Assembly (NCBI GenBank): GCA_023055425.1
Contig: JALGPY010000010.1
Coordinates: forward strand, 21,406,363 to 21,470,362
Length of the DNA stretch: 64,000 bases
From: Linanthus parryae
Taxonomy: Eukaryota > Streptophyta > Magnoliopsida > Ericales > Polemoniaceae
Reading direction: 5' to 3'
Made by a program: the position numbers and the translations under genes. Shown here one piece after another: positions 30,501-43,200 of the stretch (position 1 is the stretch's first letter; the number at the start of each line of letters is the position of its first letter). The notes under the pieces are model-generated. The model was not told where the DNA came from. It did no database searches and worked only from the letters and a program-made list of their open reading frames with translations.

Positions 30501-33500
30501 GTTTGCAGGTTGTCACGAACATCAAAGAACAGAAGTGGTTTATGGACAGTGGTTGCTCAAGACACATAAGTGGAAAGAGATCTCTATTCTGATAATTGAA
30601 AGAGCAATCTGAAGGATCAATTACTCTAGGTGACAAAGGAAATTGCAACATTCTTGGTATTGATAAAGTTGGTACAGATTCTGAAAATTCTATTTATGAT
30701 GTATATCTAGTTTATGGTTTGAAATTTAACTTTCTTAGTGTATCTCAGCTTTGTGATAATGGTAATAAGGTTATCTTCGATAAAGATAAGTGTGTGGTGC
30801 AGAATGAGAAATCAGGAAATTGCATTCTCACAGCCTCTAGATCAAACAATGTTTATACTTTCAGACTAACAAAGTTGCAGGTAAAAGCTTAAAGTGCCTC
30901 AAGGCCTTAGAAGAAGATTCAAGGGTTTGGCACAGAAAGCTTGGTCACATAAGCTTGCATACCTTGAACAAATTGATCTCCAAGGACCTGGTAAGAGGAT
31001 GACCATCTATCAAGTTCAAAGAAAATGATGTATGCAAAGCTTGTGGTCAGGGTAAGCAGACCAGAAGCTCATTCAAACCAAAGAAATTTGTAAGTACCTC
31101 TAGACCCATTGAACTACTTCACATGGATTTGTGTGGTCCTATGAGGACACCAACTCCAATACGTAAAAGGTATATGCTAGTCATTGTAGATGATTATTAT
31201 AGATATACTTGGGTTATGTATCTGAAAGAAAAATCTGAATCCCTCTTTGAATTTTCAAAGCTTTACAGAGAACTTCAAAACTTGAAAAACCTACCCATAG
31301 GTTCAATAAAAAGTGATCATGGTATAGAATTTGATCAATTAGAGTTTGACTTGTTCTGTGCTAAGCATGGTATCTCTCACAATTTCTCTGCTCCTAGAAC
31401 TCCTCAACAAAATGGAGTTGTTGAAAGAAAGAACAGGACTGTTGAAGACATGTCAAGGACAATGCCTCCAGAAAATAAGCTGCCAAAACATTATTGGGAA
31501 GAAGTTGTGAATGCAGCAAATTATATTCGGAACAGGTGCTTGATCAGGCCTATCTTGAAGAAAACCCCCTATGAAATCTTCAAAGGGAGAAAGCCAAACA
31601 TCTCATACTTCAGATCCTTTGGCTGCACATGCTATCTCCACAACAATGGTAAGGACAACTTGGGTAAGTTTGATGCAAGAAGCAATGAAGGTATATTTCT
31701 TGGTTACTCTCTTACTAGCAAATCTTATAGAGTTTATAATAAAAGAACCAAGCACGTGGAAGAAAGTATTCATGTTATTTTTTTATGAAAGCTATGATGG
31801 TTCTTTGAGTGAAAGTTTTGCAGACCTGAATCTGAACAAGCTTGAATCAGAAGAAGAAGTTGAGAACTATCTTGGGTTCCAGAAAGGTTCAGAAAGATAC
31901 AGAAGCCATTTTCAAGACCTTGAAAATAGGTCTCAAGGCATTAAAAATAGAGATCAAAGACTTGGCAAAGATGATCAGAAAGAGATGAATGATCAGGCCA
32001 CTACTTCAAGAACAGGAAAGAATTGTGGAGAACCTAAATCATGGTCTCCAAGAAAGAGATTCAAATATATTTCATCTCATCCAGCTGACAATATCATCTC
32101 TGACCCAACCACTGGTACACAAACAAGGTCACTATTGAAGATTCTTTGTGCTTTCAATGCCTTCATTTTTCTTGTAGAACCCAAAACTGTGAAGGAAGCT
32201 TTACAAGAAGCAGACTGGATTATAGAAATGCAAAGTGAACTCAATGAATTTGAAAGAAAAAAGGTATGGAACCTAGTTCCTCCACCTACAAATAAGTCTG
32301 TCATTGGTACCAGATGGGTTTTCAGAAACAAATTGCATGAAATTGGCAAGGTGATCAGAAACAAAGCAAGGTTAGTTGATCAAGGTTACAATCAAGAAAA
32401 AGGTATTAATTATGAGGAAACTTTTTCTCCAGTTGCTAGGTTAGAAGCAATTAGAATTCTTCTTGCATTTGCATCTTTCAAAAACATGAAACTATTTCAA
32501 ACGGATGTGAAATGTGCATTTCTGAATGGATACTTTCAAGAAGAAGTATATGTTGCACAAACTCCTGGTTTTGAAAGTGATAAGTTTCCAGATCATGTAA
32601 ATAAACTTGAAAAATCCCTTTATGGTTTGAAACAAGCTCCAAGGGCTTGGTATGAAAGATTGTCAAAGTTTCATCTTGAAAATAATTTCAAAAGAGGATT
32701 GATAGACATGACCCTTTTCATAAAGACTCGTGGGTAAAATTTACTTGTTGTTCAAATTTATGTTAATGATATCCTATTTGGAGCTACTAATGATCTTCTA
32801 TGTAAAGAATTCTTAAGTCTTATGAGCAGAGAATTCGGAATGAGCATGATGGGAGAGTTGAACTTCTTCCTTGGACTTCAAATACATCAATTGAAGAAGG
32901 GCATCTTTCTGCATCAAAGCAAGTATACTTGGGACTTTCTCAACAAGTACAACATGTCTCAATCCAAAGAGATCAAGACTCCAATGAGTTCTACACTATC
33001 TTTAGATAAGGATAAAATTGGTAAGAGTGTCAATGTGAAAGAGGATAGAGGTATGATTGGATCATTACTATACCTTGCTGCTAGTAGGCTAGATATCATG
33101 TTGAGTATATGTATGTGTGCAAGATTTCAAGCTGATCCAAAAGAATCACACTTAACTGCTTTGAAGAGAATTTTCAGATATCTCAATGAAACCAAAGACT
33201 TAGGGATTTGGTATCCAAGACATTCTATCTTCTCTTTGCATGGTTTTTAAGATGCTGATTTTGCAGGTTACAAAGTTTATAGAAAATTACTTCAGGAACT
33301 GGCTCATTTATTGGATCATCTCTCATCAGTTGGCACTCCAAGAAACAAAACTCAGTTGCTCTATCAACAGCTGAAGCTGAATATATATCTTCTGGAGCAT
33401 GTTTCAACAGTTGAAGGATCTTGGATTTTATTTCAAAAGTATTCCCATCAAATGTGGCAACACTAGTGCAATATCTATCACAAAGAATCCATTACAATAT

Positions 33501-33689
33501 TCAAGAACCAAGCATATTGATGTTAGACATCATTTCATCAGAGATCATGCTGAGAAATGTGATATTGTTCTTGAATTTGTTTCTACTAACCTGCAACTTG
33601 CAGATATCCTCACTAAACCATTACCAGATGAAAGATTCTCTACTCTAAGATTGGAATTAGGCATGCTAAATAAGGATGCATTGAATTAG
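30500..33689 (+). pseudogene. pol: pol of E2: protease, integrase, RT, RNase H
   Basis: Copia order. The protease shows FMDSGCSRHISG (about 30540, DSG active site). The GAG-pre-integrase/zinc region shows VWHRKLGHISLHTLNKL and CKACGQGKQ. The integrase core shows HMDLCGP, SDHG and PQQNGVVERKN as D, D and E positions (31123-31788). RT starts ...TRWVFRNKL (32077-32737) with DVKCAFLNG and SLYGLKQAPRAWYE. The active site reads YVND instead of YVDD at about 32760, and a TAG lies just before. RNase H ends with TKHIDVRHHFIRDH and LADILTKPLPDERF (33399-33689). Frames change at about 31760-31790, 32737 and 33247. Confidence 0.88.
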
Positions 33690-34116
33690 GGGGAGCATCA
33701 GGTAAGGAAGGTAAGTTATTATATGTTTCAAATGCTATTCAAAGCTTTGGTTTTATGTGTTTCAGCTTAACAACATTTCAAGACCTTGAAACTATTTTCA
33801 AAGCCTTGAAAATAAGTCTGCTAATTGCTTAGTAAATAAGTTTTGGATCATTCAGTATTGGGTGCTATCTTTGTAGATATTTCCTTGATATTGCCCCTAC
33901 CTTTTTCAAAATTGATTTTCAGCCAAATATAGTATTAAATTATTTATTTCCAACGGCTTCAAAGATTTGAATCCGTTTTGATCATTACAGATCTTTTAAG
34001 ATCAGAAAAAATGTTGAAGTTTCCTTTTCAAACACAAACTCTCTGAGTATTTATCTTCTTCTCCTCTCCTTCACTCCGTATCAATCCACCTCTCTCTATT
34101 CTTCTACCAAATCCTA

Positions 34117-35810
34117 ATGAGCACTAGTAGAGCCTCCGACAGAATCAAGATGGCCGGAGGTTCAAAATAGAGCACAGATAAGAAGATAAAGGCAGCAGTC
34201 GATGAAGTTTAAGAGATTAGTGGAGACTCTAGCTCTGGATCTCCTAGTGCAGAGGAAGATGCAGAACTTCCTCAACCCAAAATCAAAGTCAAGAAGGATG
34301 CAACTCAAGAAGAAGAAGAAGAAAGAGAACGATGCCGCAGAAAAGCAACCTGAAACAGAGATCCCTAGCCCCAGGAAGTTGAAGAAAAAGAAGAAGGCAA
34401 CTCAAGCTGAGAAAGGGAAAGAAAAAGTAATAGAGGAACAGCCAGAAGACAATGTGGATATAGCATTGTAGATCTACTTAAAGAATACCGCACCTGATGA
34501 ATCTTGGTTCATCTCATGTACTTCAAAAGGCCGGTGGTTAGATGGCTTTGCTTCTAGGCCTATTGCTTTATGTAGCCTGGTCAACATACATGTGTTAACT
34601 GGAATAAATCTCAATTGCATTACCATACTGAATAAAAGTTCTTTGTGGTTCATGATAAATCCTCCTGAGCTAGCATACCCTAGGCTTACCAGACTGTTTT
34701 ATCTGAACATAAAGCAACTTAAGAATTCCCCACACAATCATTCTGATTTCTCAACTGGTCTAGGATGTCCCAAGAGGTATGACACACAGAATCATCCACC
34801 TAAGAATGAAGCCTTGAAGTTAGCCATACAGGAATTCTTTCTACCAAATGTCCCTGCATCATCCAAACAATTAACACACTCTGTGTTAACTGTTGAAGCT
34901 AAAGTGTTATTCACTATATTGATGAGATGCATCTTTCCAAGGGAACATTCAAAAGAGTTAATCACTGAGAGAATAATCTATATTATGTATCTGGTTATGT
35001 GTGGCTATGATATTGATCTGCAGAAGAATTTAATGGAGAATATGTTGTTCAGCCAAACAGATCAGAGAAAGCATCCTTTTGCCTTATGAAAATATGCTAA
35101 CTCTGTTCTTTCAACACCTTGAAATTCCTACCGCTGGTGAGGAGTCTATCAATTATGGAATTGGTGTGCTGAATGAGAAAACCTTTGAGAAGATTGGAGA
35201 GGTTAAGACCAAATAAAATATTTGGAAGTTGTATTCTGATTTGACAGAAGAAGATCTCAAAGCAAAGAAGTTTGTCAAGCCCAAAACCTTGACTCCTACT
35301 TCAAGCCAGACCTCTCAATTTCCTGACTTTTCGTACATCCTTCAGAGACTTGATGGTCTAGAGATGGATAACAGTGAGATCAAAGAGAATCAGCATGGGT
35401 TTGAGACTGATCTCTCACAGGTCAATTACATGGTGGAAGCCATCTTTAGAAGCATGACTATGTTTGATGTTTCTGATGATGAAGAAGGTACAAAGAAAGG
35501 TGGTTCTGACAAGAATTTGCCAAGTGAACATTCCAACTAGGAAGAGGCTGGTCCAGTCAAAGATAAGGGAAAGCAAGTGGTAGAACAAGTTGCTCATGAA
35601 GGAGATGAAGTAAACAGTCCTGAATCTGATGATCTGCTGATTACATTGAAGAAAAAAAAGAAATCTCCAAAGGCTGCTACAAAGGACAATACTGAAGAAG
35701 TGACTGCTGCTGGTGAGAATGAAGAAGAACAAGAAGAACAGGATAAGACTAATGATGACAGTGAGGAAGAAGAGGGAGATCAGGATGGAGATGAAGACCT
35801 AACCCCTTAA
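34117..35810 (+). pseudogene. Extra ORF after pol of E2 (env position)
   Basis: Starts MSTSRASDRIKMAGGSK with early stops. It has a Lys/Glu-rich N-terminal third, then a folded-looking region (LAYPRLTRLFYLNIKQL, LTVEAKVLFTILMRCIFPREHSKELITERIIYIMYLVMCGYDID), then a coiled-coil-like and very acidic tail ending DGDEDLTP. The position between RNase H and the 3' LTR is that of the env-like ORF of SIRE elements. I see no signal peptide or convincing transmembrane segment, so an envelope role is not supported by what is visible. E1 and E4 carry relatives. Confidence 0.7.
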
Positions 35811-36121
35811 TCCTGCCTACTCTTTCTTCCCCATTCTTTCTTTTTAAGCTTTTAAGTTTTATTTTTAAAAACTTTCAGACACTGATCATATTCTCATTAT
35901 TTTTGATGAAAGTCAAAAAGGGGGAGAAAAATCTTAGGTTGTTTTGATTTTGTTTACTGTTTAGATGACCTATCTTTTGGTCAGCAGGATTTTATGCTAC
36001 TTGCAGTTTTTGTTAATAAGTTAGATCTTTTGAAATTACTGTGTTATTATGTGATTTGTGTACTAAAAAGTATTTTTTTGCAGATACTTAGAATCAAAAT
36101 AGCTGAGGTTTTGTCTAAAAT
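35811..36121. other. E2 spacer between the extra ORF and PPT
   Basis: Contains GTCAAAAAGGGGGAGAAA at about 35910, a PPT-like purine run shared with E1 (42970) and possibly an internal second polypurine tract. No gene. Confidence 0.5.
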
Positions 36122-36133
36122 CAAAGGGGAGAT
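36122..36133 (+). promoter_or_regulatory. Polypurine tract of E2
   Basis: CAAAGGGGAGAT directly before the 3' LTR (TGTAAGGTAACATG). Confidence 0.8.
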
Positions 36134-37389
36134 TGTAAGGTAACATGTTTCATGGACTTGAAATAATGACTTGAACAAGTTTTCACAGGCTTTAAATTTC
36201 AAGGCCTTAAACCAGGATTCAAAGCCTTGAAACTGTCTGACCTGCATATATGTTCCGAGGGGCAGTTTTTCTAAACCCTTTTTGATTTAATACCATCCCT
36301 CTCATCCCTGTACTTAACGTGTTTTTATTTTATGATGAAAGACAAAATGTTTTTACATACATGTTTTAATCCATTGTTTTGACTCAGTTTTACAGCAAAA
36401 TTTTACTTTTTGTATTTGCAGGATTTGTTTCGTTATCTGACTTTTGCAGGAAGGAAACTACTTAGTGAAGAGGATCATGTGATCAATCAGATCTTCTTAA
36501 CCGCTTCTCAATTTTTTTAAAGAAAAGATCACATCAAATCTCTGAATATTGTGATCAACTATCTGTTGGAGAAGGCTGTTGAAGAGAGTCAAAGATGTTG
36601 CCTAAAATACAGGAAGTTGCTGAAAATTTGAGAAGATTTGCAAAGTTTCAAACTGTATCAATAGAGCCAAATTTGAAGCAGCAAGATACAACACTCAACG
36701 GGCAAAAAGAAAGACACAATTCTGGATAGACAAGCATCAAAGAAGGTCATCACTCTCATAATCCAACACACAGAGGTTCACTGCATTCTTCACTGCAGTT
36801 TTCTACTCTAGTGTTCTTCTGTATTGTATTTCATTGGTAGATCATTTCTGTAATACTTCTATACATCATTATCAAAGATTGTTAAAAGTGAACAACAGGA
36901 ATTCTTAGTTAATCAGTTAGCTAGAGCAGATATAGGTTAGGGAGAACCACAAGCTGTAACAGAGTAAGGCAATTCTCTGTGCTTGAGATCTAGGGCTTAG
37001 CTTTTGATTAATAAGAATTGAGTTGAAAATGCTGCAGGGAGAAGATCCCTGATGTATAGACGTAGGTCCAAGTGGACTGAACTCAATAAATCTTTTGTCT
37101 CTTGCATTTACAGTTCATTCACATTCATAGTTTTTGCAGCACTTAAACTTGTCTATTTTTCAAGGGTTTGAAACTCTTTTCAAGGCCATGAAAAAGACTT
37201 GTATGTTTTATTGCAAGTTGTATTTCATTCCAAAGGCTTGAATTTATGTTCAAGGCCTTGAACTCCTTTGCACTACAACTATAACTCTTTTCCCCCTCTC
37301 GTTTTGCAAAAAGTTGGCAAACTCTATTCAACCCCCCCACCCCTTCTAGAGTATTTGTGCCGCATATTCATCTGCATACTCCCCTTTCA
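36134..37389 (+). repeat. 3' LTR of E2
   Basis: 1256 bp, TGTAAGGTAACATG to CCCCTTTCA, followed by target duplication ATTAG. Shorter and diverged from the 5' LTR, so E2 is older than element A. Confidence 0.9.
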
Positions 37390-37394
37390 ATTAG

Positions 37395-37797
37395 ATAAAC
37401 AAAATACTGCTCTTACTGAGAAACTTCAAGAATCTGAATTAATCAAATTCAAGCTTGCAGGCTCTGAACACAAGTTGAACTTGATTCTTGGAGGAAGTTC
37501 AAAGTCTGTTCACAAAACTGGTATTAGATACAATCAAAGTTTTCCAAGAAAGAACGATACCATATTTTTGAAAGCTGGAAACAAAACATCTCATAAGTGT
37601 CATTTTTGCAATAAAATTGGTCATGTCAAGAAGACTTGTCCTTTCAGAAGAAGAGACCCTCACATAATGAGGAAAAAATTACCATTTCAACTCAAAGGAA
37701 AAGTCAGACAGATTTGGGTTCCTAAAGGGGTCAGACCACCTAACATGGTTGATCCTGAAATGATTCCAAATTACACACTTGGTCTAACAGGTGGGTA
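37395..37797 (+). pseudogene. gag: gag of E1, C-terminal part
   Basis: Continues the gag frame broken at 27286 (DKQNTALTEKLQESEL), with a complete zinc knuckle CHFCNKIGHVKKTC at about 37600, a basic segment and a stop at 37796-37798. Confidence 0.8.
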
Positions 37798-37799
37798 AG

Positions 37800-40342
37800 G
37801 TAGTGATTGGTGTTTGCAGGTTGTCACCAATGTCAAAGAACAGAAATGGTTTATGGACAGTGGTTGCTCAAGACATATGAGTGGAAACAGATCTCTGTTC
37901 TCAGAACTGAAAGAGGAATCAGAAGGTTCAATTACACTTGGTGACAAAGGAAAATGCAACATTCATGGTATTTGTAAAGTTGGTACAGATTCTGAAAATT
38001 CAATTTCTAATGTATATCTAGTTGATGACTTGAAATTTAAGTGTCTTAGTGTATCTCAGCTTAGTGATAATGGTAATAAGGTTATCTTTGATAAAGTGAA
38101 GTGTATGGTGCAAAATAAGAAATCAAGCAATTGCATTCTCAAAGCCTCTAGATCAAACAATGTTTATACTTTTCAGAGTAACGATGTTGCAGGTGAAAAC
38201 TTGAAGTGCCTCAAGGCCTTGAAAGAGGATTCGAATCTTTGGCACAGAAATCTTGGTCACATTAGCTTGCATACCTTGAACAAGTTGATCTCCAAAGATC
38301 TAGTAAGAGAATTACCATCTATGAAGCTCAAAGATGATGAATTATGCAAAGTTTGTGCTCACGGTAAGCAAACCAAAAGCTCATTCAAGCCAAAGAAGTT
38401 TGTAAGTACTACTGTACCTACTGAATTACTTCACATGGATCTTCGTGGTCCTATGAGAACACCAACTCCATGTAAGAGGTATATGCTAGTTATTGTAGAT
38501 GACTATTCTAGATTTACCTGGGTTATGTTTCTGAAATAAAAATCTGAAGCCCTCTCTGAATTTTCAAAGCTTTGCATATAAATTCAAACCTTGAAAAACC
38601 TACCTATTGCTTCAATCAGAAGTGATCATGGTAGAGAATTTGATCAATTAGAATTTTATTTGTTTTGTGTTAAGCATGGTATCTCTCATAATTTCTCTGC
38701 TCCTAGAACTCCTCAACAAAATGGAGTTGTTGAAAGAAAGAACGGGACTCTTGAAGATTTGTCAAGAACAATGCTTTGAGAAAACAAGCTCCCAAAACAC
38801 TATTGGGCAGAAGCTGTGAATACAGCAAACTATATTATTGAACAGGTGCTTGATCAGACCTATCCTCAAGAAGACCCCCTATGAAATATTCAATGGCAGA
38901 AAGGCAAACATTTCATACTTCAAGCCCTTTGGATGCACATTCTTTGTCCACAACAATGGAAAGGACAACTTGGGTAAGTTTGATGCAAGAAGTGATGAAG
39001 GTATCTTTCTTGGTTACTCTCTGAATAGCAAATCTTATAGAGTTTATAATAAAAGAACCAGGCTGTTTCAAGAAATTATTCATGTTATTTTTTATGAAAG
39101 ATATGATGGTTCTTTGAGTGAAAGTTTTGCAGACTTGAATCTGAACAAGCATGAATCAGAAGAAGAAGCTGAAAACTCACTTGGTTTTAAGAAAGGTTCA
39201 GAAGGAAACAAAAGCCATTTTCAAGACCTTGAAAATAGGTCTCAAGGCCTTGAATATAGAGATCAAAGCCTTGACATGGATAAACAGAAATAAGTTAGTG
39301 ATCAGGCTACTACTTCAAGACCAGTAAAGCAATATGGAGAACCTTAACCCTGGTCTCCAAGAAAGAGATTCGGATATCTTTCTTCTCGTCTGCTGACAAC
39401 ATCATCTCTAATCCAACCACTGGTACAAAAACAAGATCGCAGTTGAAGAATCTTTGTGCATTTAATTCTTTTATTTCTCTTGTAGAACCCAAAACTTTGA
39501 AGGAAGAATTACAAGAAGAAAACTGGATTATAGCTATGCATAGTGAACTCAATGAGTTTGAATGAAATAAGGTGTGGAACCTAGTTCCCCCACTAACAAA
39601 CCAGTCTGTCATTGGTACCCGATGGGTGTTACGAAACAAACTGGATGGAAATGGCAAAGTGATCAGAAACAAAGCAAGGTTAGTTGCTCAAGGTTACAAC
39701 CAAGAAGAAGGTATTGATTATGAGGTAACTTTTGCTCCCGTTGCCCATCTTATGGGCAGGGAATTTGAAATGAGCATGATGGGAGAGTTGAACTTCTTCC
39801 TTGGACTTCAAATAAACTAGTTGAAGAAGGGCATCTTTCTACATCAAAGCAAGTACACTAGGGACTTGTTAAACAAGTAGAGCATGTCTCAATCCAAATA
39901 AATCAAGACCCCTATGAGTTATACATTGTCCTTAGATAAGGATGAATCTGATAAGAGTGTCAATTTGAAGGAGTATTGAGGCATGATTGGATCATTGCTA
40001 TACCTTTCTTCTAGTAGACTAGATATCATGTTAAGTGTATGTATGTGTGCAAGATTTCAAGCTGATCCAAAGGAATCACACTGAAATTCTGTGAAAAGAA
40101 TCTTCAGATATCTCAATGGTACCAAACATATTACAAAGAATCCATTTCAGCATTCTAGAACCAAACATATTGATGTCAGACACCATTTCATCAAAGATCA
40201 TGCTGAGAAAGGTGATACCGTTCTTGAATTTGTTTCTACTAACATGCAACTTGCAGATATCTTCAATAAACCATTGCCATATGAAAGATTTTCATCTATA
40301 AGGCTGGAATTAGGCATGCTAAATAAAGATGCATTGGTTTAG
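37800..40342 (+). pseudogene. pol: pol of E1 with deletions in RT and RNase H
   Basis: Protease WFMDSGCSRHMSG (about 37850), GAG-pre-integrase LWHRNLGHISLHTLNKL, integrase to 38539 and 38591-38779 (SDHGREFDQLEF, PQQNGVVERKN) with stops, and RT N-terminus 39572-39750. Compared with E2, about 390 bp are missing at about 39752, removing the RT core including the YVDD box. About 290 bp are missing at about 40126, removing the front of RNase H. The RNase H end (TKHIDVRHHFIKDH) remains. Catalysis is impossible. Confidence 0.85.
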
Positions 40343-40799
40343 GAGGAGCATCAGGTAAGGAAGGTAAGTTATTATGTGTTTTAAAGGTTTGAACTGATTT
40401 TCAAAGCCTTTAAAATATTTTCAAACCTTTGATTTTATTTTTTTTAGTATAGCATCGTTTCAAGACCTGAAATTATTTTCAAAGCCTTGAAAATAATTTT
40501 GATAAGTGGTTTGTGAATAATTCTTGGATCATTCAGTATTGGGTGCTATCTTTGTAGATATTTGGTCAATATTTCCTCTATCTTTTTTCAAAATCTTTTT
40601 TTCGGCAAAGTATAGTATTAAAATATTTGTTTCCAACGGCTTCAATGATTTAAATATTCTCTGATCATTACAAATATTTTGAGATCAGATAGATATTGGA
40701 GTTTCCTTTTTAAACTCAAACTCTTTCAATAATTATCTTCTTCTCTTCTCCTTTTCTCCGTATCATTCCTGACTCTCTCTATTCTTCTCCCAAACCCTA

Positions 40800-42544
40800 A
40801 TGAGCAGTAGAAGAGACTCTAACAGAATCAAGATGGTCGGTGGTTCAAAGCCTAGTACGGAGAAGAAGAGAAAGATAGCTGAGGATGAAGTTCAAACAAT
40901 CAGTGGGGATTCAAGTTCTAGAACTCCCAGTGCAGAGGCAGCTACAGAACTTCCTCCACCAAAGAAGAAAGCTAAGAAGGTGGTGACACCATCTTTGGAC
41001 AAGAAGAAGAAGAAATAGAAAGAGAAAAATACTTCAGAAAATAAACCAGAAACACATATCTCAAGTCCCAAGGAGCTGAAGAAAAAGAAGAAGGACTCTC
41101 AAGCTGAGAAGGGAAAAGAAAAGGTGACAGTGGAAGAACCAGAAGACAATGTGGAAAGAGCCTTGAAAATCTACTCAAAGAACTCTGCTCCTGATGAAAC
41201 TTGGTTCATCACAAACACTTCCAAAGGTCAGTGATCGGATGGTTTTGCCTCTAGGCCTATTAATTTCTGTAGCTTGGTCAGTCTTCCTATGTTGCTTGAA
41301 TGAATCTGAATTGCATTATAATGTTAAAGAAAAGCTCTATTTAGTTCATGTTAAACCCTCCTGAGCTAGCCTATCCAAGACTTACCATAATTCTTCTATC
41401 TCAACATGAAGCAACTTAAGAACTCTCCACACTTAGTAGTCAAGACTAGATTTGCTGGTGTTAATATGGAGCTAGATCATGCTGAGTTTGCATATAATCT
41501 AGGCTGTCCTAAGAGGTATGACACAAAGAACCATCCTCCCAAAAGGGAAGTTTTGAAGTTGGCCAAAGAATAATTCTTTCTACCCAACATCCCTACCTCA
41601 TCCAAACAGGTAACACACTCTGTGTTAAATGTTGAAGCCAAAGTTTTATTCACTATCTTGATGAGATGTATCTTTCCAAGGGAACATTCCAAGGAGTTGA
41701 TCACTGAAAGGGTGCTATACATAATGTATCTTATTATGCATGGGTATGACTTTGACCTTCAAAATCTTGTAATGGAACACATGTTGTTTAGCCAAACTGA
41801 TCAGAGAAAGCATCATTACCTTATGAAAATTTGCTCACACTTATCTTCCAACACTTGAGATTACAACTGGTGGTGAGGAGACTACTGGATTTGGTTTGCT
41901 TAATGAGAAAGCATTGGAGAAGATTGGAGTGGTGAAGACAAAAGCAAAAATTTGGAAGCTGTATTCAGAACTGACAGAATAATAATTGGGTGCAAAGAAG
42001 TTTCTTAAGCCCTATACCTTGACCCCTACTTCAAGCCATACCTCACAGCCTCCAGATTTGTATTCAATTGTTCAGAGACATGATGGTTTACAGATGGACA
42101 CTGGTGAAATCAAAGAGAATCAGCATGGGTTTGAGACTCATCTCAGACAGGTGAAATAAATGGTGGAGACTATCTTCATAAGCATGACTGTGTTTGATGT
42201 TCCAGAGGATGTCTTCCAACCTGGAGAAGGTCTCAAGAAGGATGGTTCTGACAAGAACTTGCCCGGTGAACACTCAAACCAGGAAGAGGTTGCTCAAGAC
42301 AAGGACAAAGGAAAGCAGATGTTAGATGAGCAAGTTGCTCAAGAGGGAGAAGAAGTAGACAGTCTTGATTCAGATATATTGCTGATAAACATGAAGAAGA
42401 GAAGAAGAAGAAGAAGAAGAAGAAGAAGAAGAAGAAGAAGAAGAAGAAGAAGAAGAAGAAGGAGAAGAAGAAGGAGGAGAAGAAGAAGAAGCAGAAGAAG
42501 AAGGAGGAGAAGAAGAAGGAGGAGGAGGAGAAGGAGAAGAAGGA

Positions 42545-42576
<32 letters not shown>

Positions 42577-42583
42577 AGAGGAA

Positions 42584-42618
<35 letters not shown>

Positions 42619-42640
42619 AGAAGATGAAGAAGAAGAAGAA

Positions 42641-42671
<31 letters not shown>

Positions 42672-42872
42672 AAGAAGAAGAAGAAGAAGAAGAAGAAGAA
42701 GAAGAAGAAGAAGAAGAAGAAATCTCTAAAGCCAATCATTCCAGAAATTGAAGATCAGGCTGAAGAAGAGACTGCTGGTGTGAATGAAGAGGCTGCAGAA
42801 TAACAGTCTAATGATGAAGACAGTGAGGAAGAAGAAGGAGATCAGGATGGACATGAAGACCCAACCCCATAA
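40800..42872 (+). pseudogene. Extra ORF after pol of E1, expanded GAA tract
   Basis: Starts MSSRRDSNRIKMVGGSKPS. Related to the E2 ORF (TVEAKVLFTILMRCIFPREHSKEL; here LNVEAKVLFTILMRCIFPREHSKEL) and ends with an acidic tail. Frameshifts and stops are present. The Lys-rich segment, which is only a short run in E2, is expanded into a long purine triplet tract at 42391-42720. Confidence 0.7.
42391..42720 (+). repeat. (GAA)n/(AGG) purine microsatellite, about 330 bp
   Basis: Almost pure AGA/AAG triplets with interspersed AGG, all purines on the plus strand. It lies in the Lys-rich part of the extra ORF. E2 at the same place (about 35645) has only a short A/AAG run. Confidence 0.92.
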
Positions 42873-43189
42873 CCTCTTGACTATTCTTTCATGCCCACTC
42901 TCTTCTTCAAACTTTTTTCAAATTTTTCCAAAGACTCTGATCCAACATTTTCTCATTCTTTTTGATGAAAGTCAAAAAGGGGGAGAAATATTAGGTTGTT
43001 TTTATGTTTTCGTGACCTGTCTTTTGGTCAATAGGAATTATCATAAACTTATTTGTTTTCTGCTTAAGTTTGTTATTGAATTAGTTGGATCTTTTTGGAA
43101 CCTATGTGTTATTACTATTTGTGTTGTGTGCTAATCAGTATTTTTTGCAGAAACTAAGGCTCAAACAGATTGAGGTTTTGTCTTTCATC

Positions 43190-43200
43190 AAGGGGGAGAT
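43190..43200 (+). promoter_or_regulatory. Polypurine tract of E1
   Basis: AAGGGGGAGAT directly before the 3' LTR. Confidence 0.85.

Larger units (their letters stand above)
27287..37389 (+). mobile_element. Element E2: SIRE-type copia nested in gag of E1
   Basis: 10.1-kb element with LTRs 27287-28590 and 36134-37389 and a perfect ATTAG duplication. It is the most complete SIRE-type copy in the window: gag with two zinc knuckles, DSG protease, integrase, RT, RNase H and the extra ORF. It is inactive because of several stops and frameshifts, a mutated primer site and a changed RT active site. Confidence 0.93.

Noticed and set aside
35911..35928. Purine run as the E2 3' LTR boundary
   Set aside because: The LTR starts later, at 36134. 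This earlier run is present inside E1 and E4 as well, so at most it is a second, central polypurine tract.
42160..42739. Poly-Arg, poly-Phe and poly-Ser frames
   Set aside because: All are readings of the GAA/TTC microsatellite.
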